Of a stretch of 9,510 nt of DNA, positions 1 through 7,531 are shown piece by piece; within the stretch, counting starts at the first letter, position 1, and each line of letters opens with the position of its first letter. This DNA is from Bacillota bacterium (GTDB lineage: Bacteria; Bacillota_A; Clostridia; Peptostreptococcales; Anaerovoracaceae), in the NCBI GenBank assembly GCA_017457585.1, contig JAFTHD010000111.1, positions 1 through 9,510 on the forward strand, given 5' to 3'. A program made the translations under genes and the position numbers. The notes under the pieces are model-generated. The model searched no databases. It saw nothing but the letters and a program-made list of their open reading frames with translations, and had not been told where the DNA came from.

Positions 1-1
1 G

Positions 2-1846
2 CAAGGTAGTGGCAAGACTGCAAGCCGCAGAACAGCCGGGGGCTCAGGTAGGACGAAAAATAATCACACAGCCCCTGAAAAGACGTCAAAGCAGAAGACT
101 TCAAAACAGAAGGCTTCCAAACAGAAAACTTCAAAGGCTAAGCCAAAACAGGTGAAGACCGCGGTGAAGGCAAAGCCGAAGAAGATCGATACCACGAAAA
201 AGATACGCGTGATTCCTCTCGGAGGACTTCACGAAATCGGAAAGAATATGACCGCCATCGAATACGAGAACGAAATCATCATCGTCGATTGCGGACTCTC
301 TTTCCCCGATGATGACATGTTCGGAATCGATAAGGTCATTCCGGACTTCTCATACCTTAAGAACACGGATAAAAAGATACGGGGACTTCTCATAACACAC
401 GGTCACGAGGACCACATCGGTGCAGTCCCATATCTTCTGAAGGAGATAAAGGTTCCGATCTACGGAGCGAAATTCCCCCTTGGTCTCATAGAGAACAAGC
501 TGAAGGAGCACGGTCTTAAGGCCGATATGCACGTTATCGTTCCGGAGCGAAAGTTTAAGCTGGGAAGCTTTTCCGTTGAACCTTTCAGAATAACACACTC
601 CATTGCAGATTCACTTTGCTTCTGCATCGATACACCGGCAGGCAAGGTGTTCCATACGGGAGACTTTAAGATCGACTACACCCCTGTGGACGGCGACCCG
701 ATCAATCTTGCAAACTTTGCGAGAAAGGGAGACGAGGGCGTTCTGCTCATGATGGCGGACAGCACCAACGTTCTAAGACCCGGATACACAAGGTCCGAGC
801 GGGTGGTTGGCGAGACGCTGGGCGGCATATTCAGAAGCTCTAAGAGCAGGATCATCATCGCCACCTTCTCCTCGAATGTACATAGGATCAAGAAGATCAT
901 CGACCTGGCTCAGGCCAACGGCAGGAAGGTGGCCGTGTCCGGCAGGAGCATGGTTAACGTGGTTGACCTGGCTCAGGAGCTGGGATACATCGACGTGAAG
1001 AAATCCACCATCATCGACATCAACCAGGCAAAGAATTACCCGGACAAAGAGCTGGTCATCATCACGACGGGCAGCCAGGGCGAGCCTATGTCAGCCCTTG
1101 CCAGGATGGCGTCTAATGAGCATAAGGCCATCAGGATAAAGGCAGGGGATCAGGTAATATTAAGCTCGTCTCCTGTACCGGGCAATGAGCTGACTGTGGC
1201 TAACGTCGTCAACAAGCTGGTGGAAAGCGGTGCAGAGGTGATTTACTCGGATATCGCCGACATCCACGTTTCCGGTCACGCCAGCAGGGAAGAACTGAAG
1301 CTCATGCATTCACTGATTAGACCGAAGTTCTTCATGCCTGTTCACGGTGAGTACAGACATCTCCAGGCGCACGCAGAGCTGGCAGCAGAACTGGGCAAGT
1401 CCATGGAGGATGTTTTCCTGCTCACTAACGGCGACGCCCTGGAGCTTACACAGAACAGTGCAAAGGTTGTAAAGGATGTCTGCGAGGCGGACGGCATTAT
1501 GGTCGATGGTCTCGGCGTAGGCGATGTAGGAAATATCGTTCTGAGAGACCGAAGGCTTCTGTCAGAGTCCGGTCTGATTATCGTCGTTGCCGCCATAGAC
1601 AGGCAGAGCATGATGATCGCATCAGGCCCTGACATCATATCGAGAGGCTTCGTCTACGTGCGCGAAAACGAAGACCTGATCGATGATACAAGGGCGAGAG
1701 CCGAGGAGATTATAGAGGCTTGTCTTGCAAGGGATATGAAGGACTGGAACGGCATGAAGACGGCCGTCAGGGAAGGTCTGAGAAAGCATATCTATAGCAG
1801 AACAAAGAGAAGCCCTATTATACTGCCGATATTTCTTGAAGTTTAA
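2..1846 (+). CDS. rnj: Ribonuclease J, 5' end outside the window
   Basis: Metallo-beta-lactamase/beta-CASP ribonuclease. The family degrades and matures RNA as a 5'-3' exonuclease and endonuclease in the cytoplasm, using two zinc ions. Numbering from the GTG at 152, the metal-binding motif HGHEDH is at residues 83-88, a further ligand His at 149 (RITHS), Asp at 171 (HTGDF), the beta-CASP region at about 200-380 with HVSGHAS at 372-378, and PVHGEYRH at 396-403, followed by the C-terminal domain. The catalytic body is full length. The frame stays open upstream of 152 to the left edge, adding at least 50 residues with 15 Lys/Arg and one acidic residue. No Shine-Dalgarno sequence precedes the GTG at 152, so the true start is probably left of the window. 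The YlbF-family gene follows after 35 bases. Whether it corresponds to RnjA or RnjB of Bacillus cannot be told here. Confidence 0.96.
   Translation, partial: QGSGKTASRRTAGGSGRTKNNHTAPEKTSKQKTSKQKASKQKTSKAKPKQVKTAVKAKPKKIDTTKKIRVIPLGGLHEIGKNMTAIEYENEIIIVDCGLSFPDDDMFGIDKVIPDFSYLKNTDKKIRGLLITHGHEDHIGAVPYLLKEIKVPIYGAKFPLGLIENKLKEHGLKADMHVIVPERKFKLGSFSVEPFRITHSIADSLCFCIDTPAGKVFHTGDFKIDYTPVDGDPINLANFARKGDEGVLLMMADSTNVLRPGYTRSERVVGETLGGIFRSSKSRIIIATFSSNVHRIKKIIDLAQANGRKVAVSGRSMVNVVDLAQELGYIDVKKSTIIDINQAKNYPDKELVIITTGSQGEPMSALARMASNEHKAIRIKAGDQVILSSSPVPGNELTVANVVNKLVESGAEVIYSDIADIHVSGHASREELKLMHSLIRPKFFMPVHGEYRHLQAHAELAAELGKSMEDVFLLTNGDALELTQNSAKVVKDVCEADGIMVDGLGVGDVGNIVLRDRRLLSESGLIIVVAAIDRQSMMIASGPDIISRGFVYVRENEDLIDDTRARAEEIIEACLARDMKDWNGMKTAVREGLRKHIYSRTKRSPIILPIFLEV
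83..142 (+). repeat. 15-bp tandem repeat coding TSKQK-like pentapeptides
   Basis: Four consecutive 15-base units (83-97, 98-112, 113-127, 128-142) encode TSKQK, TSKQK, ASKQK and TSKAK in the RNase J frame. The units differ mostly at third codon positions (for example acgtcaaagcagaag against acttcaaaacagaag), so the peptide is better kept than the DNA. It forms part of a basic, low-complexity N-terminal tail that is probably disordered and may bind RNA or a partner; that role is inferred. Confidence 0.85.
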
Positions 1847-1869
1847 AACTTATGTTGAATGAATTCATG

Positions 1870-1875
1870 AAGGAG
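1870..1875 (+). promoter_or_regulatory. Ribosome binding site that sets the YlbF-family start
   Basis: AAGGAG lies six bases before the ATG at 1882. The earlier in-frame ATGs at 1852 and 1867 have no comparable site, and the one at 1867 overlaps this sequence. The 1882 start is therefore preferred. Confidence 0.8.
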
Positions 1876-1881
1876 AAAAGT

Positions 1882-2229
1882 ATGAACGTTTACGATCAGG
1901 CCCACGGCCTTGCAGCAGCCATCAAAGAATCAGAGGAATACAAGCACTATCAGGCTTCCAAGAGGGCTGTTGAAGCCAATCCACAGCTCAAGGAAGCGGT
2001 GGATGACTTTATGAAAAAGCAGTTCGAACTTCAGGCAGCAGCCGCTATGGGAAATCAGCCGGATCCGTCTCAGATGCAGCAGATTCAGCAGCTGAGTGCA
2101 GTGCTCATGCAGGATCCGACAGCAGCAGGATTCATGCAGAATCAGATCACCTTCTCCATGATGATTGCGGATGTATATAAGATCCTTGCAGATGCCGCAG
2201 ATCTGGGCGGTATACCGGGCATGGAATAA
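1882..2229 (+). CDS. YlbF/YmcA-family small regulatory protein
   Basis: A 115-residue, mostly helical protein of the YlbF/YmcA family (Com_YlbF, DUF964). In Bacillus subtilis, YlbF and YmcA form a complex with YaaT that affects RNase Y-dependent mRNA processing, competence, sporulation and biofilm formation. The sequence shows the usual layout: an N-terminal helix (VYDQAHGLAAAIKES), a charged helix with EYKHYQASKRAVEANPQLKEA at about 19-39, a Gln/Met-rich middle (residues 50-75) and a C-terminal helix (MMIADVYKILADAADL). It is a family member by sequence, but I cannot decide between YlbF, YmcA or another paralogue, so no symbol is given. Lying directly behind RNase J, it fits a role in RNA turnover, although that is inference. 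The start at 1882 is chosen over 1852 because of its Shine-Dalgarno sequence. Confidence 0.85.
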   Translation: MNVYDQAHGLAAAIKESEEYKHYQASKRAVEANPQLKEAVDDFMKKQFELQAAAAMGNQPDPSQMQQIQQLSAVLMQDPTAAGFMQNQITFSMMIADVYKILADAADLGGIPGME

Positions 2230-2232
2230 GGC

Positions 2233-2261
2233 TTGTTATACAACGGGTTTTTTGGTATAAT
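2233..2261 (+). promoter_or_regulatory. Sigma-A-type promoter with extended -10, upstream of efp
   Basis: TTGTTA (2233-2238, four of six matches to TTGACA), a 17-base spacer, then a perfect TATAAT (2256-2261) preceded by TGG, giving an extended -10. Transcription would start near 2267-2269, about 44 bases before the efp start. It sits in the 82-base gap between the YlbF-family gene and efp. Confidence 0.75.
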
Positions 2262-2311
2262 TCACTATAGTTTAAGAATCAAAAAGTTGAAATAAAGGAA
2301 GGTCAAATAAT

Positions 2312-2872
2312 ATGATTACAGCAGGTGATTTCAGGAAAGGTATTACATTTGAGATCGACGGACAGCCACATCTGGTTCTGGATTTCCAGCACGTTAAGCC
2401 TGGCAAGGGCGCAGCCTTCGTAAGAACGAAGCACAAGAACATTCTTACAGGCGCAATTAAGGAAGAATCCTTCAACCCGACTGCTAAATTCCCGAAAGCT
2501 CACATCGAGACAAAGGTGATGCAGTACCTTTACAGCGATGGTGAACTCTACTACTTCATGGACCCTGAGACGTACGATCAGATTCCGCTCACCCTGGATC
2601 AGGTAGAGGAAGCGATGAAATACCTGAGAGAGAACGATGAAGCGACGATCAAGTTCTACAAGGGTAACGCCTTCCAGGTAGATGCACCGAATTTCGTTGA
2701 CCTTAAGGTTATCGATACAGAGCCTGGCGTTAAGGGCGATACAGCAACGAACGTTACGAAGGCTGCAACCGTTGAAACAGGTGCAGTGATTCAGGTTCCA
2801 ATCTTCATCAACGAAGGCGAAGTAATTCAGATTGATACCAGAACCGGGGATTATCTCGGCAGATCAAAATAG
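2312..2872 (+). CDS. efp: Elongation factor P
   Basis: EF-P binds between the ribosomal P and E sites and relieves stalling at polyproline stretches. The protein is 186 residues, normal for the family, with three domains: an N-terminal KOW-like domain (about 1-62), a central OB domain (about 66-128) and a C-terminal OB domain (about 130-186). The tip loop reads PGKGAAF, so the residue that reaches towards the peptidyl-transferase centre is Lys32, as in Bacillus subtilis, where it carries a 5-aminopentanol group; no modification enzyme is visible here. The C-terminal end ([16 protein letters not shown]) is typical. The ATG is preceded by a strong AAGGAAGG Shine-Dalgarno sequence at about 2296-2303. 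It has its own promoter and is followed by a hairpin, so it may be expressed partly as a single-gene transcript. Confidence 0.98.
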   Translation: MITAGDFRKGITFEIDGQPHLVLDFQHVKPGKGAAFVRTKHKNILTGAIKEESFNPTAKFPKAHIETKVMQYLYSDGELYYFMDPETYDQIPLTLDQVEEAMKYLRENDEATIKFYKGNAFQVDAPNFVDLKVIDTEPGVKGDTATNVTKAATVETGAVIQVPIFINEGEVIQIDTRTGDYLGRSK

Positions 2873-2885
2873 ACCGAACTTACCT

Positions 2886-2911
2886 GAGGGACGGATACTT
2901 CGTCCCTCTTT
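2886..2911 (+). terminator. Hairpin after efp, possible weak intrinsic terminator
   Basis: GAGGGACG (2886-2893) pairs perfectly with CGTCCCTC (2901-2908) around a seven-base loop, 13 bases after the efp stop. Only three T residues follow (2909-2911), so termination may be incomplete and some transcripts may continue into mltG, which begins 22 bases later. Confidence 0.55.
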
Positions 2912-2932
2912 CCATTCATAGGAGAGTAAAAT

Positions 2933-3994
2933 ATGCGCGTACTCAAAACCTTTTTAGTACTAATTGCAATCGTTGTCGTAATCCTTGGAGCAGGCGGAGT
3001 CTACTACGTATCCGGTCTCGGTGCAGTGGACCCGGAGGACACGGATGAAATATCCGTTGAAATCCCTCAGGGAACGGGCGCATCGGGAATCGTAAGAATC
3101 CTGGATGAGAACGGACTTGTTAAGAACACCACCGTGGCAAAGATTCAGGCAAGGATCGGAAAGTACAACGGTCTTCAGGCCAATACGTATCTGTTCAGCA
3201 AGTCTATGACCCTTTCCGAGATGATGAAGGCCATCGATACAGGTGATTTTAATTACGTCTCCAAGCAGAGCTTCGAGATGAAGGAGGGCTACAGGCTCAC
3301 GCAGAATGCAGAACTCCTGTCAAAGGAGATTCCGTATTCCAAGAAGGAGATCCTTAAAAAGTGGTCCGACGAGACGTATCTCAGGGAGATGATCGACAAA
3401 TACTGGTTCCTGACCGACGACATCTTAAAGGACGATGTGATGTATCCGCTCGAAGGATATCTTGCACCGAACACCTACTTTATAACGGATTCCGACCCTA
3501 CCATAGAAGGTGTGACGGAGACCATGCTGGATCAGATGGACGCCGTACTTACTGAGAGAAAGTCCCAGATAGAGGCCTCCGGATTTTCAGTAAACGAATT
3601 CCTGTCTCTGGCATCTATAGTATGCAAAGAGGGCGGAAGTGATGAATCTCAGGCACCGCACATCGCAGGCGTATTCATCAACAGGCTGAATCAGGGAATG
3701 AATCTGGGCAGTGACGTTACAGTAGCCTACATATTCGAATATGACGATGTAGACCTTAACACCCAGCAGCTCAGCTCGGATAACCCGTACAATACGAGAA
3801 AGTTCGCAGGACTTACACCGGGTCCAATCTGTGCTGTACCGACTGTTGACATGGATGCTGTGCTCAATTACGAAAAGACTGACGATCTTTTCTTCTATGC
3901 AGGTCCTGACGGAACAATCTATTACGCGAAAACAAATGCAGAACATCTTAAGAACGTAGAGGCGCATCCATGGAAGGCAGACACTCAGGAATAA
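2933..3994 (+). CDS. mltG: Endolytic murein transglycosylase MltG (YceG-like)
   Basis: MltG is a membrane-anchored lytic transglycosylase that cleaves nascent glycan strands and is thought to set strand length. The 353-residue protein has one N-terminal membrane segment (about 5-27) with little before it, so most of the chain is outside the cell. A LysM-like region follows (about 40-105), then the YceG catalytic domain: LEGYLAPNTY at 173-182, the active-site segment LASIVCKEGG at 226-235, VFINRLNQGMNLGSD at 247-261 and YNTRKFAGLTPGPIC at 286-300. Glu233 in the SIVxKE motif is the probable catalytic residue; the variable position before Lys is Cys231 here. The ATG has AGGAG at 2920-2924. In Bacillus subtilis the homologue yrrL likewise precedes the tRNA methyltransferase gene. 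The 3' end overlaps the next gene by 25 bases. Confidence 0.95.
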   Translation: MRVLKTFLVLIAIVVVILGAGGVYYVSGLGAVDPEDTDEISVEIPQGTGASGIVRILDENGLVKNTTVAKIQARIGKYNGLQANTYLFSKSMTLSEMMKAIDTGDFNYVSKQSFEMKEGYRLTQNAELLSKEIPYSKKEILKKWSDETYLREMIDKYWFLTDDILKDDVMYPLEGYLAPNTYFITDSDPTIEGVTETMLDQMDAVLTERKSQIEASGFSVNEFLSLASIVCKEGGSDESQAPHIAGVFINRLNQGMNLGSDVTVAYIFEYDDVDLNTQQLSSDNPYNTRKFAGLTPGPICAVPTVDMDAVLNYEKTDDLFFYAGPDGTIYYAKTNAEHLKNVEAHPWKADTQE

Positions 3995-4644
3995 CCAACA
4001 GCATAGTAGCATCATACCTGGAGACTCTCCACGGCAAAAGAAGTGAAGGCTTAGAGGAACTGAGAAAATATGCCGAATCCATGCACGTTCCCGTGATCCT
4101 AAAGGAAACGGAGAACTTCCTCATGATGATCATGGCCATCAAAAAGCCGAAGCGGATCCTGGAGATAGGAACGGCCATCGGTTACTCCGCATCCTGCTTT
4201 GCAGATGCCTTTGACTGCAACGTGGTAACGATAGAATCAAACCCTGAAATGTATGATGCAGCCATAGTCAACATAAAAAATTTAGGGTTCTCTGACCGCA
4301 TATCCGTCGTATTCGGAGACGCGGCAGAAAAGCTCTCGGAGCTTGACGGAAGCGAACCTTTTGACATGGTATTTATCGACGCATCGAAGAGCCATTACAA
4401 GGAGTTCTGGGATCGTATCGTTCCTCTCACGAGGCCGGGCACAATGATCGTATGCGACAATGTGCTCATGAAGGGCATGACTGCGTCCGATGAATTCGAC
4501 ACGAGAAGAAGGTACAAGACCAGCATCAGAAAGATGCGTGAGTTCCTCGACTATATCAACAATTTGGACTATGCAGAGACCACCGTTCTTCCTGTAGGCG
4601 ACGGTGTTTCTGTGAGTATCATTAACGAGCATGAAGAGACTTGA
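3970..4644 (+). CDS. trmR: SAM-dependent O-methyltransferase, likely TrmR (tRNA U34)
   Basis: Class I, metal-dependent O-methyltransferase of the YrrM/COMT-like family. By homology and position it is the probable TrmR, which methylates 5-hydroxyuridine at tRNA position 34 to 5-methoxyuridine using S-adenosylmethionine. The 224 residues show a helical N-terminus with PVILKETENF (41-50), the SAM-binding loop LEIGTAIGYSA (64-74), the acidic residue E89 ending strand 2 (VVTIES), FIDASKSHY (135-143) and CDNVLMKG (162-169). Asp137, Asp163 and Asn164 are the expected metal ligands. The start at 3970 has AGAGG seven bases upstream and gives the usual family N-terminus; it overlaps mltG by 25 bases. 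The next gene supplies the expected preceding hydroxylation step. Other small-molecule O-methyltransferases share this fold, so the tRNA role leans on gene order. Confidence 0.9.
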   Translation: MEGRHSGITNSIVASYLETLHGKRSEGLEELRKYAESMHVPVILKETENFLMMIMAIKKPKRILEIGTAIGYSASCFADAFDCNVVTIESNPEMYDAAIVNIKNLGFSDRISVVFGDAAEKLSELDGSEPFDMVFIDASKSHYKEFWDRIVPLTRPGTMIVCDNVLMKGMTASDEFDTRRRYKTSIRKMREFLDYINNLDYAETTVLPVGDGVSVSIINEHEET

Positions 4645-5860
4645 ATTACTGGCTCCGGCAGGAGATCTGGAAAAACTTAAAATAGCAATTGAATACGGTG
4701 CGGATGCCGTGTACTTCGGAGGCGAGATGTTCTCACTGAGAGCAGGTGCAGGTAATCTTTCGATACCAGAAATCGAAGAAGGCGTTGCCTTCGCACACTC
4801 TCATGGAGCGAAGGCACACATGGCGCTGAATATATTTGCCCACAACGAGGATATCGACCCTTTAAAGGACTATTTAGGACGCATTAAGCATATTCCCATC
4901 GATGCCTTCATCGTATCTGATCCGGGCGTCATAACCATTCTGAAGGAAGTGATCCCGGAGGCGGAGCTTCACATATCGACCCAGGCAAACATGACCAACT
5001 ATGTGACGGCTGGATTCTGGCACTCGCTGGGCGTTAAGAGACTGGTTCTGGCAAGGGAGCTTACGTTAAGCGAAATTCGCCAGATAAGGGAGAACGTTCC
5101 TGACACCATGGAGCTGGAAGCCTTCGTTCATGGAGCCATGTGCATATCCTATTCGGGAAGGTGTCTTCTCAGCAACTACATGATAGACAGAGACGCTAAC
5201 CGGGGAATGTGTGCCCATCCTTGCAGGTGGAAGTACAAGCTGGTGGAGGAGAAGAGGCCGGGTGAGTACTATCCGGTGGAGGAGGATACCCGCGGCACCT
5301 ACATTATGAACTCAAAGGATCTTTGCATGCTGGAGCATCTGCCGGATCTCATCGATGCAGGCGTATGCTCTGCCAAGATCGAAGGCAGAATGAAGAGCGT
5401 ATTTTATGTGGCAACGGTGGTGAGCGCCTACAGGAAGGCGATCGATGCCTATTATGAGGACCCGGAGAACTATGTCTTTAAGAGGGCGTGGTACGAGAAT
5501 ATGCTCAAGGCGAGTCACCGGGAGTTTACCACAGGTTTCTACTACGACAAGCCGACAAACGAGGATCAGAACTATCAGACCAGCGCCTACACCAGGGAAT
5601 ACAGCTTCATAGGGAAGGTACTTTCTTACGACGAGGAGTCGGGGATGGCCACCGTAGAGCAGAGAAACAAGATGAATGTAGGTGACGAGATAGAAGTGTT
5701 CGGTCCGGGAACTGACTTCTTCAGCCAGAAACTGGACGTTCTTTTGGATGAGGAGTACGAACCGATTGAATCCGCACCTCATCCGCAGCAGATTTTGCAT
5801 ATCAAGATGGCGCATCCTGTAGATAAGGATTTCATATTGAGAAAGAGAAAGGAAGAATAA
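4631..5860 (+). CDS. trhP: U32-family protein, likely TrhP (tRNA U34 hydroxylation)
   Basis: Annotated historically as a U32 peptidase or collagenase-like protease. Close homologues (E. coli TrhP/YegQ, B. subtilis YrrN/YrrO) are needed for oxygen-independent hydroxylation of tRNA U34, a pathway linked to prephenate and Fe-S clusters. The 409-residue protein begins with the family LELLAPAGDLEKLK (4-17), with VYFGGEMFSLRAGAGN at 27-42, HISTQANMTN at 114-123 and the U32 signature around EAFVHGAMCISYSGRCLLS (163-181). Cys171, Cys178, Cys194 and Cys198 form the likely Fe-S cluster set; Cys232 (KDLCML) is also present. A small beta-rich C-terminal domain covers about 320-409, as in the longer YrrO type. 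It overlaps the methyltransferase gene by 14 bases and has no strong Shine-Dalgarno sequence, which suggests translational coupling. Only one such gene is present here, against two in Bacillus. Confidence 0.92.
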   Translation: MKRLELLAPAGDLEKLKIAIEYGADAVYFGGEMFSLRAGAGNLSIPEIEEGVAFAHSHGAKAHMALNIFAHNEDIDPLKDYLGRIKHIPIDAFIVSDPGVITILKEVIPEAELHISTQANMTNYVTAGFWHSLGVKRLVLARELTLSEIRQIRENVPDTMELEAFVHGAMCISYSGRCLLSNYMIDRDANRGMCAHPCRWKYKLVEEKRPGEYYPVEEDTRGTYIMNSKDLCMLEHLPDLIDAGVCSAKIEGRMKSVFYVATVVSAYRKAIDAYYEDPENYVFKRAWYENMLKASHREFTTGFYYDKPTNEDQNYQTSAYTREYSFIGKVLSYDEESGMATVEQRNKMNVGDEIEVFGPGTDFFSQKLDVLLDEEYEPIESAPHPQQILHIKMAHPVDKDFILRKRKEE

Positions 5861-5861
5861 T

Positions 5862-7217
5862 ATGTCATCAGATGCTGGGCCCATATGGGTTTATATTGTA
5901 ATTTTAATAGCTATTATCCTGCTTCATGGGTATATATCCGCAGCACGCGCTGCAATGGAATCTCTGAACAGGAATCATATAAGGAATCTGGCTCAGGAAG
6001 GCAACGCCAAAGCTAAGGCAATGCTCGATACCGTAGAGGAACCTTTCAGGTACCTGTTTGCGACAGAAGTCACCTTGACGTTTATGGGATTTTTCCTGAG
6101 TGCCTTCGGCGCCGTATATCTGACAGACAGGCTGCTCTACGAGGTGGAGAAGTCGGGGATTCCGTATTTCAGAGGCATAACGCTGATCATATGCACCATC
6201 GTTTTGTCCTATATCATTCTCGTATTTGGGATCATGCTCCCGAGGAGAATTGGACTGCTCCATGCGGAAAAGATCGCTCTTTCAACCTACGGCAAAGTCA
6301 GGGTAATCTGCATGATTATGAAGCCTCTGGCGATTCTCGTCAACGGTCTTGTAATCCTTATCTTGAAGATTTTCAGGCAGCGTACGGATGTGACTGAAGC
6401 GATTTATTCCGAGGACGAAGTCGTGTCCATGCTGGAATCGGGACAGGAAAGCGGCGAACTAAAAAAAGAAGGTATGAAGATGATAACCAGTATCTTCGCC
6501 TTTGACGATATGCTGGCCTACGAGGTAATGACCCCGAGAACGGATGTGTTCTCCATAGATATCAACGAACCATCTGAGGAGTACATCGACGAGCTGATGG
6601 AACTCAGATACTCGCGTATCCCTGTATATGAAGATGACAGCGATAACATCATCGGCATTCTGTATATTAAAGACTATCTGATAAAGGCGAGAGAGGATGG
6701 CTTCGACAACGTGGACATCAGATCCATACTGAGAAAGCCGTATCTCGTTCCCGAGACGAAGAAGATCGATACCCTCTTCGTCGAGCTGCAGCAAACGAAG
6801 CAGCACATCGCAATTCTTATAGACGAATACGGCGGATTTTCAGGAATCGTCACTATGGAAGATATCATAGAAGAGGTCATGGGCGAGATAGACGATGAAT
6901 ACGATGAAGTGGAGCCTGAAATTCAGAAGCTTTCCAACAATATGTTCATCATAGATGGGGGTATGGATATCGATGACATCGATGAGGAACTGGGTATAAA
7001 TCTCGAATCTGACAACAGCGAGACCATAGGCGGATTCATCATCGATATCATAGGAGAGATTCCTGACGATGATGATATCGGAAGCGTGGTTGAGTATGAG
7101 AACTACAAGTTCAGGATTGACTCTGTCAGGGACAGGCGTATCGAGCAGATCACTCTGACGATAATGCCTCGCGTTGAAGATGAGAATGATAGTCATGAAG
7201 GCAGCGATTTGGTATAA
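5862..7217 (+). CDS. CNNM/CorC (HlyC/CorC)-family membrane protein with CBS pair
   Basis: A 451-residue membrane protein of the family often called hemolysin C or CorC, associated with magnesium or cobalt export. Layout: a DUF21/CNNM membrane domain with hydrophobic segments at about 8-28, 68-87, 105-127 and 147-170; a CBS pair at about 220-340 (VMTPRTDVF 222-230, YSRIPVYED 250-258, GILYIKDYL 265-273, AILIDEYGGFSGIVTMEDI 317-335); and a C-terminal CorC_HlyC domain (about 355-437, with GGFIIDIIGEIP at 390-401). The linker near 341-352 is strongly acidic. The membrane domain departs from the family: the usual SASETALT is SAARAAME (26-33), the GNN motif is missing near 66-78, and GEIxPK reads GIMLPR (123-128). 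The start has AAAGGAAG just upstream and lies one base after the previous stop. Transport activity is therefore uncertain. Confidence 0.92.
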   Translation: MSSDAGPIWVYIVILIAIILLHGYISAARAAMESLNRNHIRNLAQEGNAKAKAMLDTVEEPFRYLFATEVTLTFMGFFLSAFGAVYLTDRLLYEVEKSGIPYFRGITLIICTIVLSYIILVFGIMLPRRIGLLHAEKIALSTYGKVRVICMIMKPLAILVNGLVILILKIFRQRTDVTEAIYSEDEVVSMLESGQESGELKKEGMKMITSIFAFDDMLAYEVMTPRTDVFSIDINEPSEEYIDELMELRYSRIPVYEDDSDNIIGILYIKDYLIKAREDGFDNVDIRSILRKPYLVPETKKIDTLFVELQQTKQHIAILIDEYGGFSGIVTMEDIIEEVMGEIDDEYDEVEPEIQKLSNNMFIIDGGMDIDDIDEELGINLESDNSETIGGFIIDIIGEIPDDDDIGSVVEYENYKFRIDSVRDRRIEQITLTIMPRVEDENDSHEGSDLV

Positions 7218-7218
7218 T
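7190..7218 (+). promoter_or_regulatory. Possible promoter overlapping the CorC-type gene's stop codon
   Basis: TATAAT (7213-7218) preceded by TGG makes an extended -10 that contains the upstream gene's TAA stop. A weak -35, TAGTCA (7190-7195), lies 17 bases before it. The predicted start near 7225 leaves only about 13 bases before the Asp23-family ATG at 7238 and would fall at its GAGG ribosome site, which lowers confidence. Confidence 0.35.
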
Positions 7219-7237
7219 TACTCTGAGGTAGACTACT

Positions 7238-7531
7238 ATGAGTGCAAGTAATCAGAAGGAACCACACATCAAAGTTTCGGATGAAGTAATAGCCGTCTGC
7301 GCTGCGAGTGCGGCGATAAAAGTTGACGGAGTGGCAGACCTGGCAGGAGGGATATCAGATCTCCTCACAAAGAATCTACTCGGTAAGGAACTGGCTTCAA
7401 AGGGGATCAAGGCTTCCCAGAATAACGATGAAGTTGCAATCGATGTCAATATCATCGTGGAATACGGAGCGAGAATCCCCGGGCTTGCCTGGGATGTGCA
7501 GGAGAAGGTAAAGGCGAAGTTGAAGAAATGA
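7238..7531 (+). CDS. Asp23/Gls24-family envelope stress protein, C-terminus cut short
   Basis: Member of the Asp23/Gls24 (DUF322) family: small cytoplasmic proteins, some membrane-associated, linked to cell-envelope homeostasis. The 97 residues carry the domain core: IKVSDEVIAVCAASAA (11-26), VDGVADLAGG (29-38), VAIDVNIIVEYGARIPGLAWDVQEKVK (66-92). The family normally continues with a segment resembling MTGLxVxxVNIxVQGV. That segment is absent from this frame, which stops at 7529-7531, but it is encoded immediately downstream in the -1 frame from 7528. The stop and that ATG overlap as ATGA. One extra A in the run at 7526-7528 would restore a single frame. The gene is thus either frameshifted, wrongly sequenced, recoded, or split. 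GAGG at 7225-7228 serves as ribosome site. Homologues (for example YqhY) are regularly found just upstream of nusB, as here. Confidence 0.85.
   Translation: MSASNQKEPHIKVSDEVIAVCAASAAIKVDGVADLAGGISDLLTKNLLGKELASKGIKASQNNDEVAIDVNIIVEYGARIPGLAWDVQEKVKAKLKK

Noticed and set aside
152..154. GTG as the RNase J start codon
   Set aside because: No Shine-Dalgarno sequence lies upstream, and the frame continues leftwards with a biased basic repeat composition that looks like coding sequence.
1852..1881. Upstream ATG at 1852 as the start of the YlbF-family gene
   Set aside because: It lies only six bases after the RNase J stop without a ribosome site, whereas the ATG at 1882 has a well-spaced AAGGAG.
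2248..2253. Run of six T residues as a terminator of the YlbF-family gene
   Set aside because: No GC-rich stem precedes it (only a four-base TTGT/ACAA arm pair), and it fits better as the spacer of the efp promoter.
7520..7531. Classical -1 slippery heptamer in the Asp23-family gene
   Set aside because: The codons TTG AAG AAA TGA do not form an X XXY YYZ heptamer, and I saw no clear pseudoknot downstream, so programmed frameshifting is not claimed.
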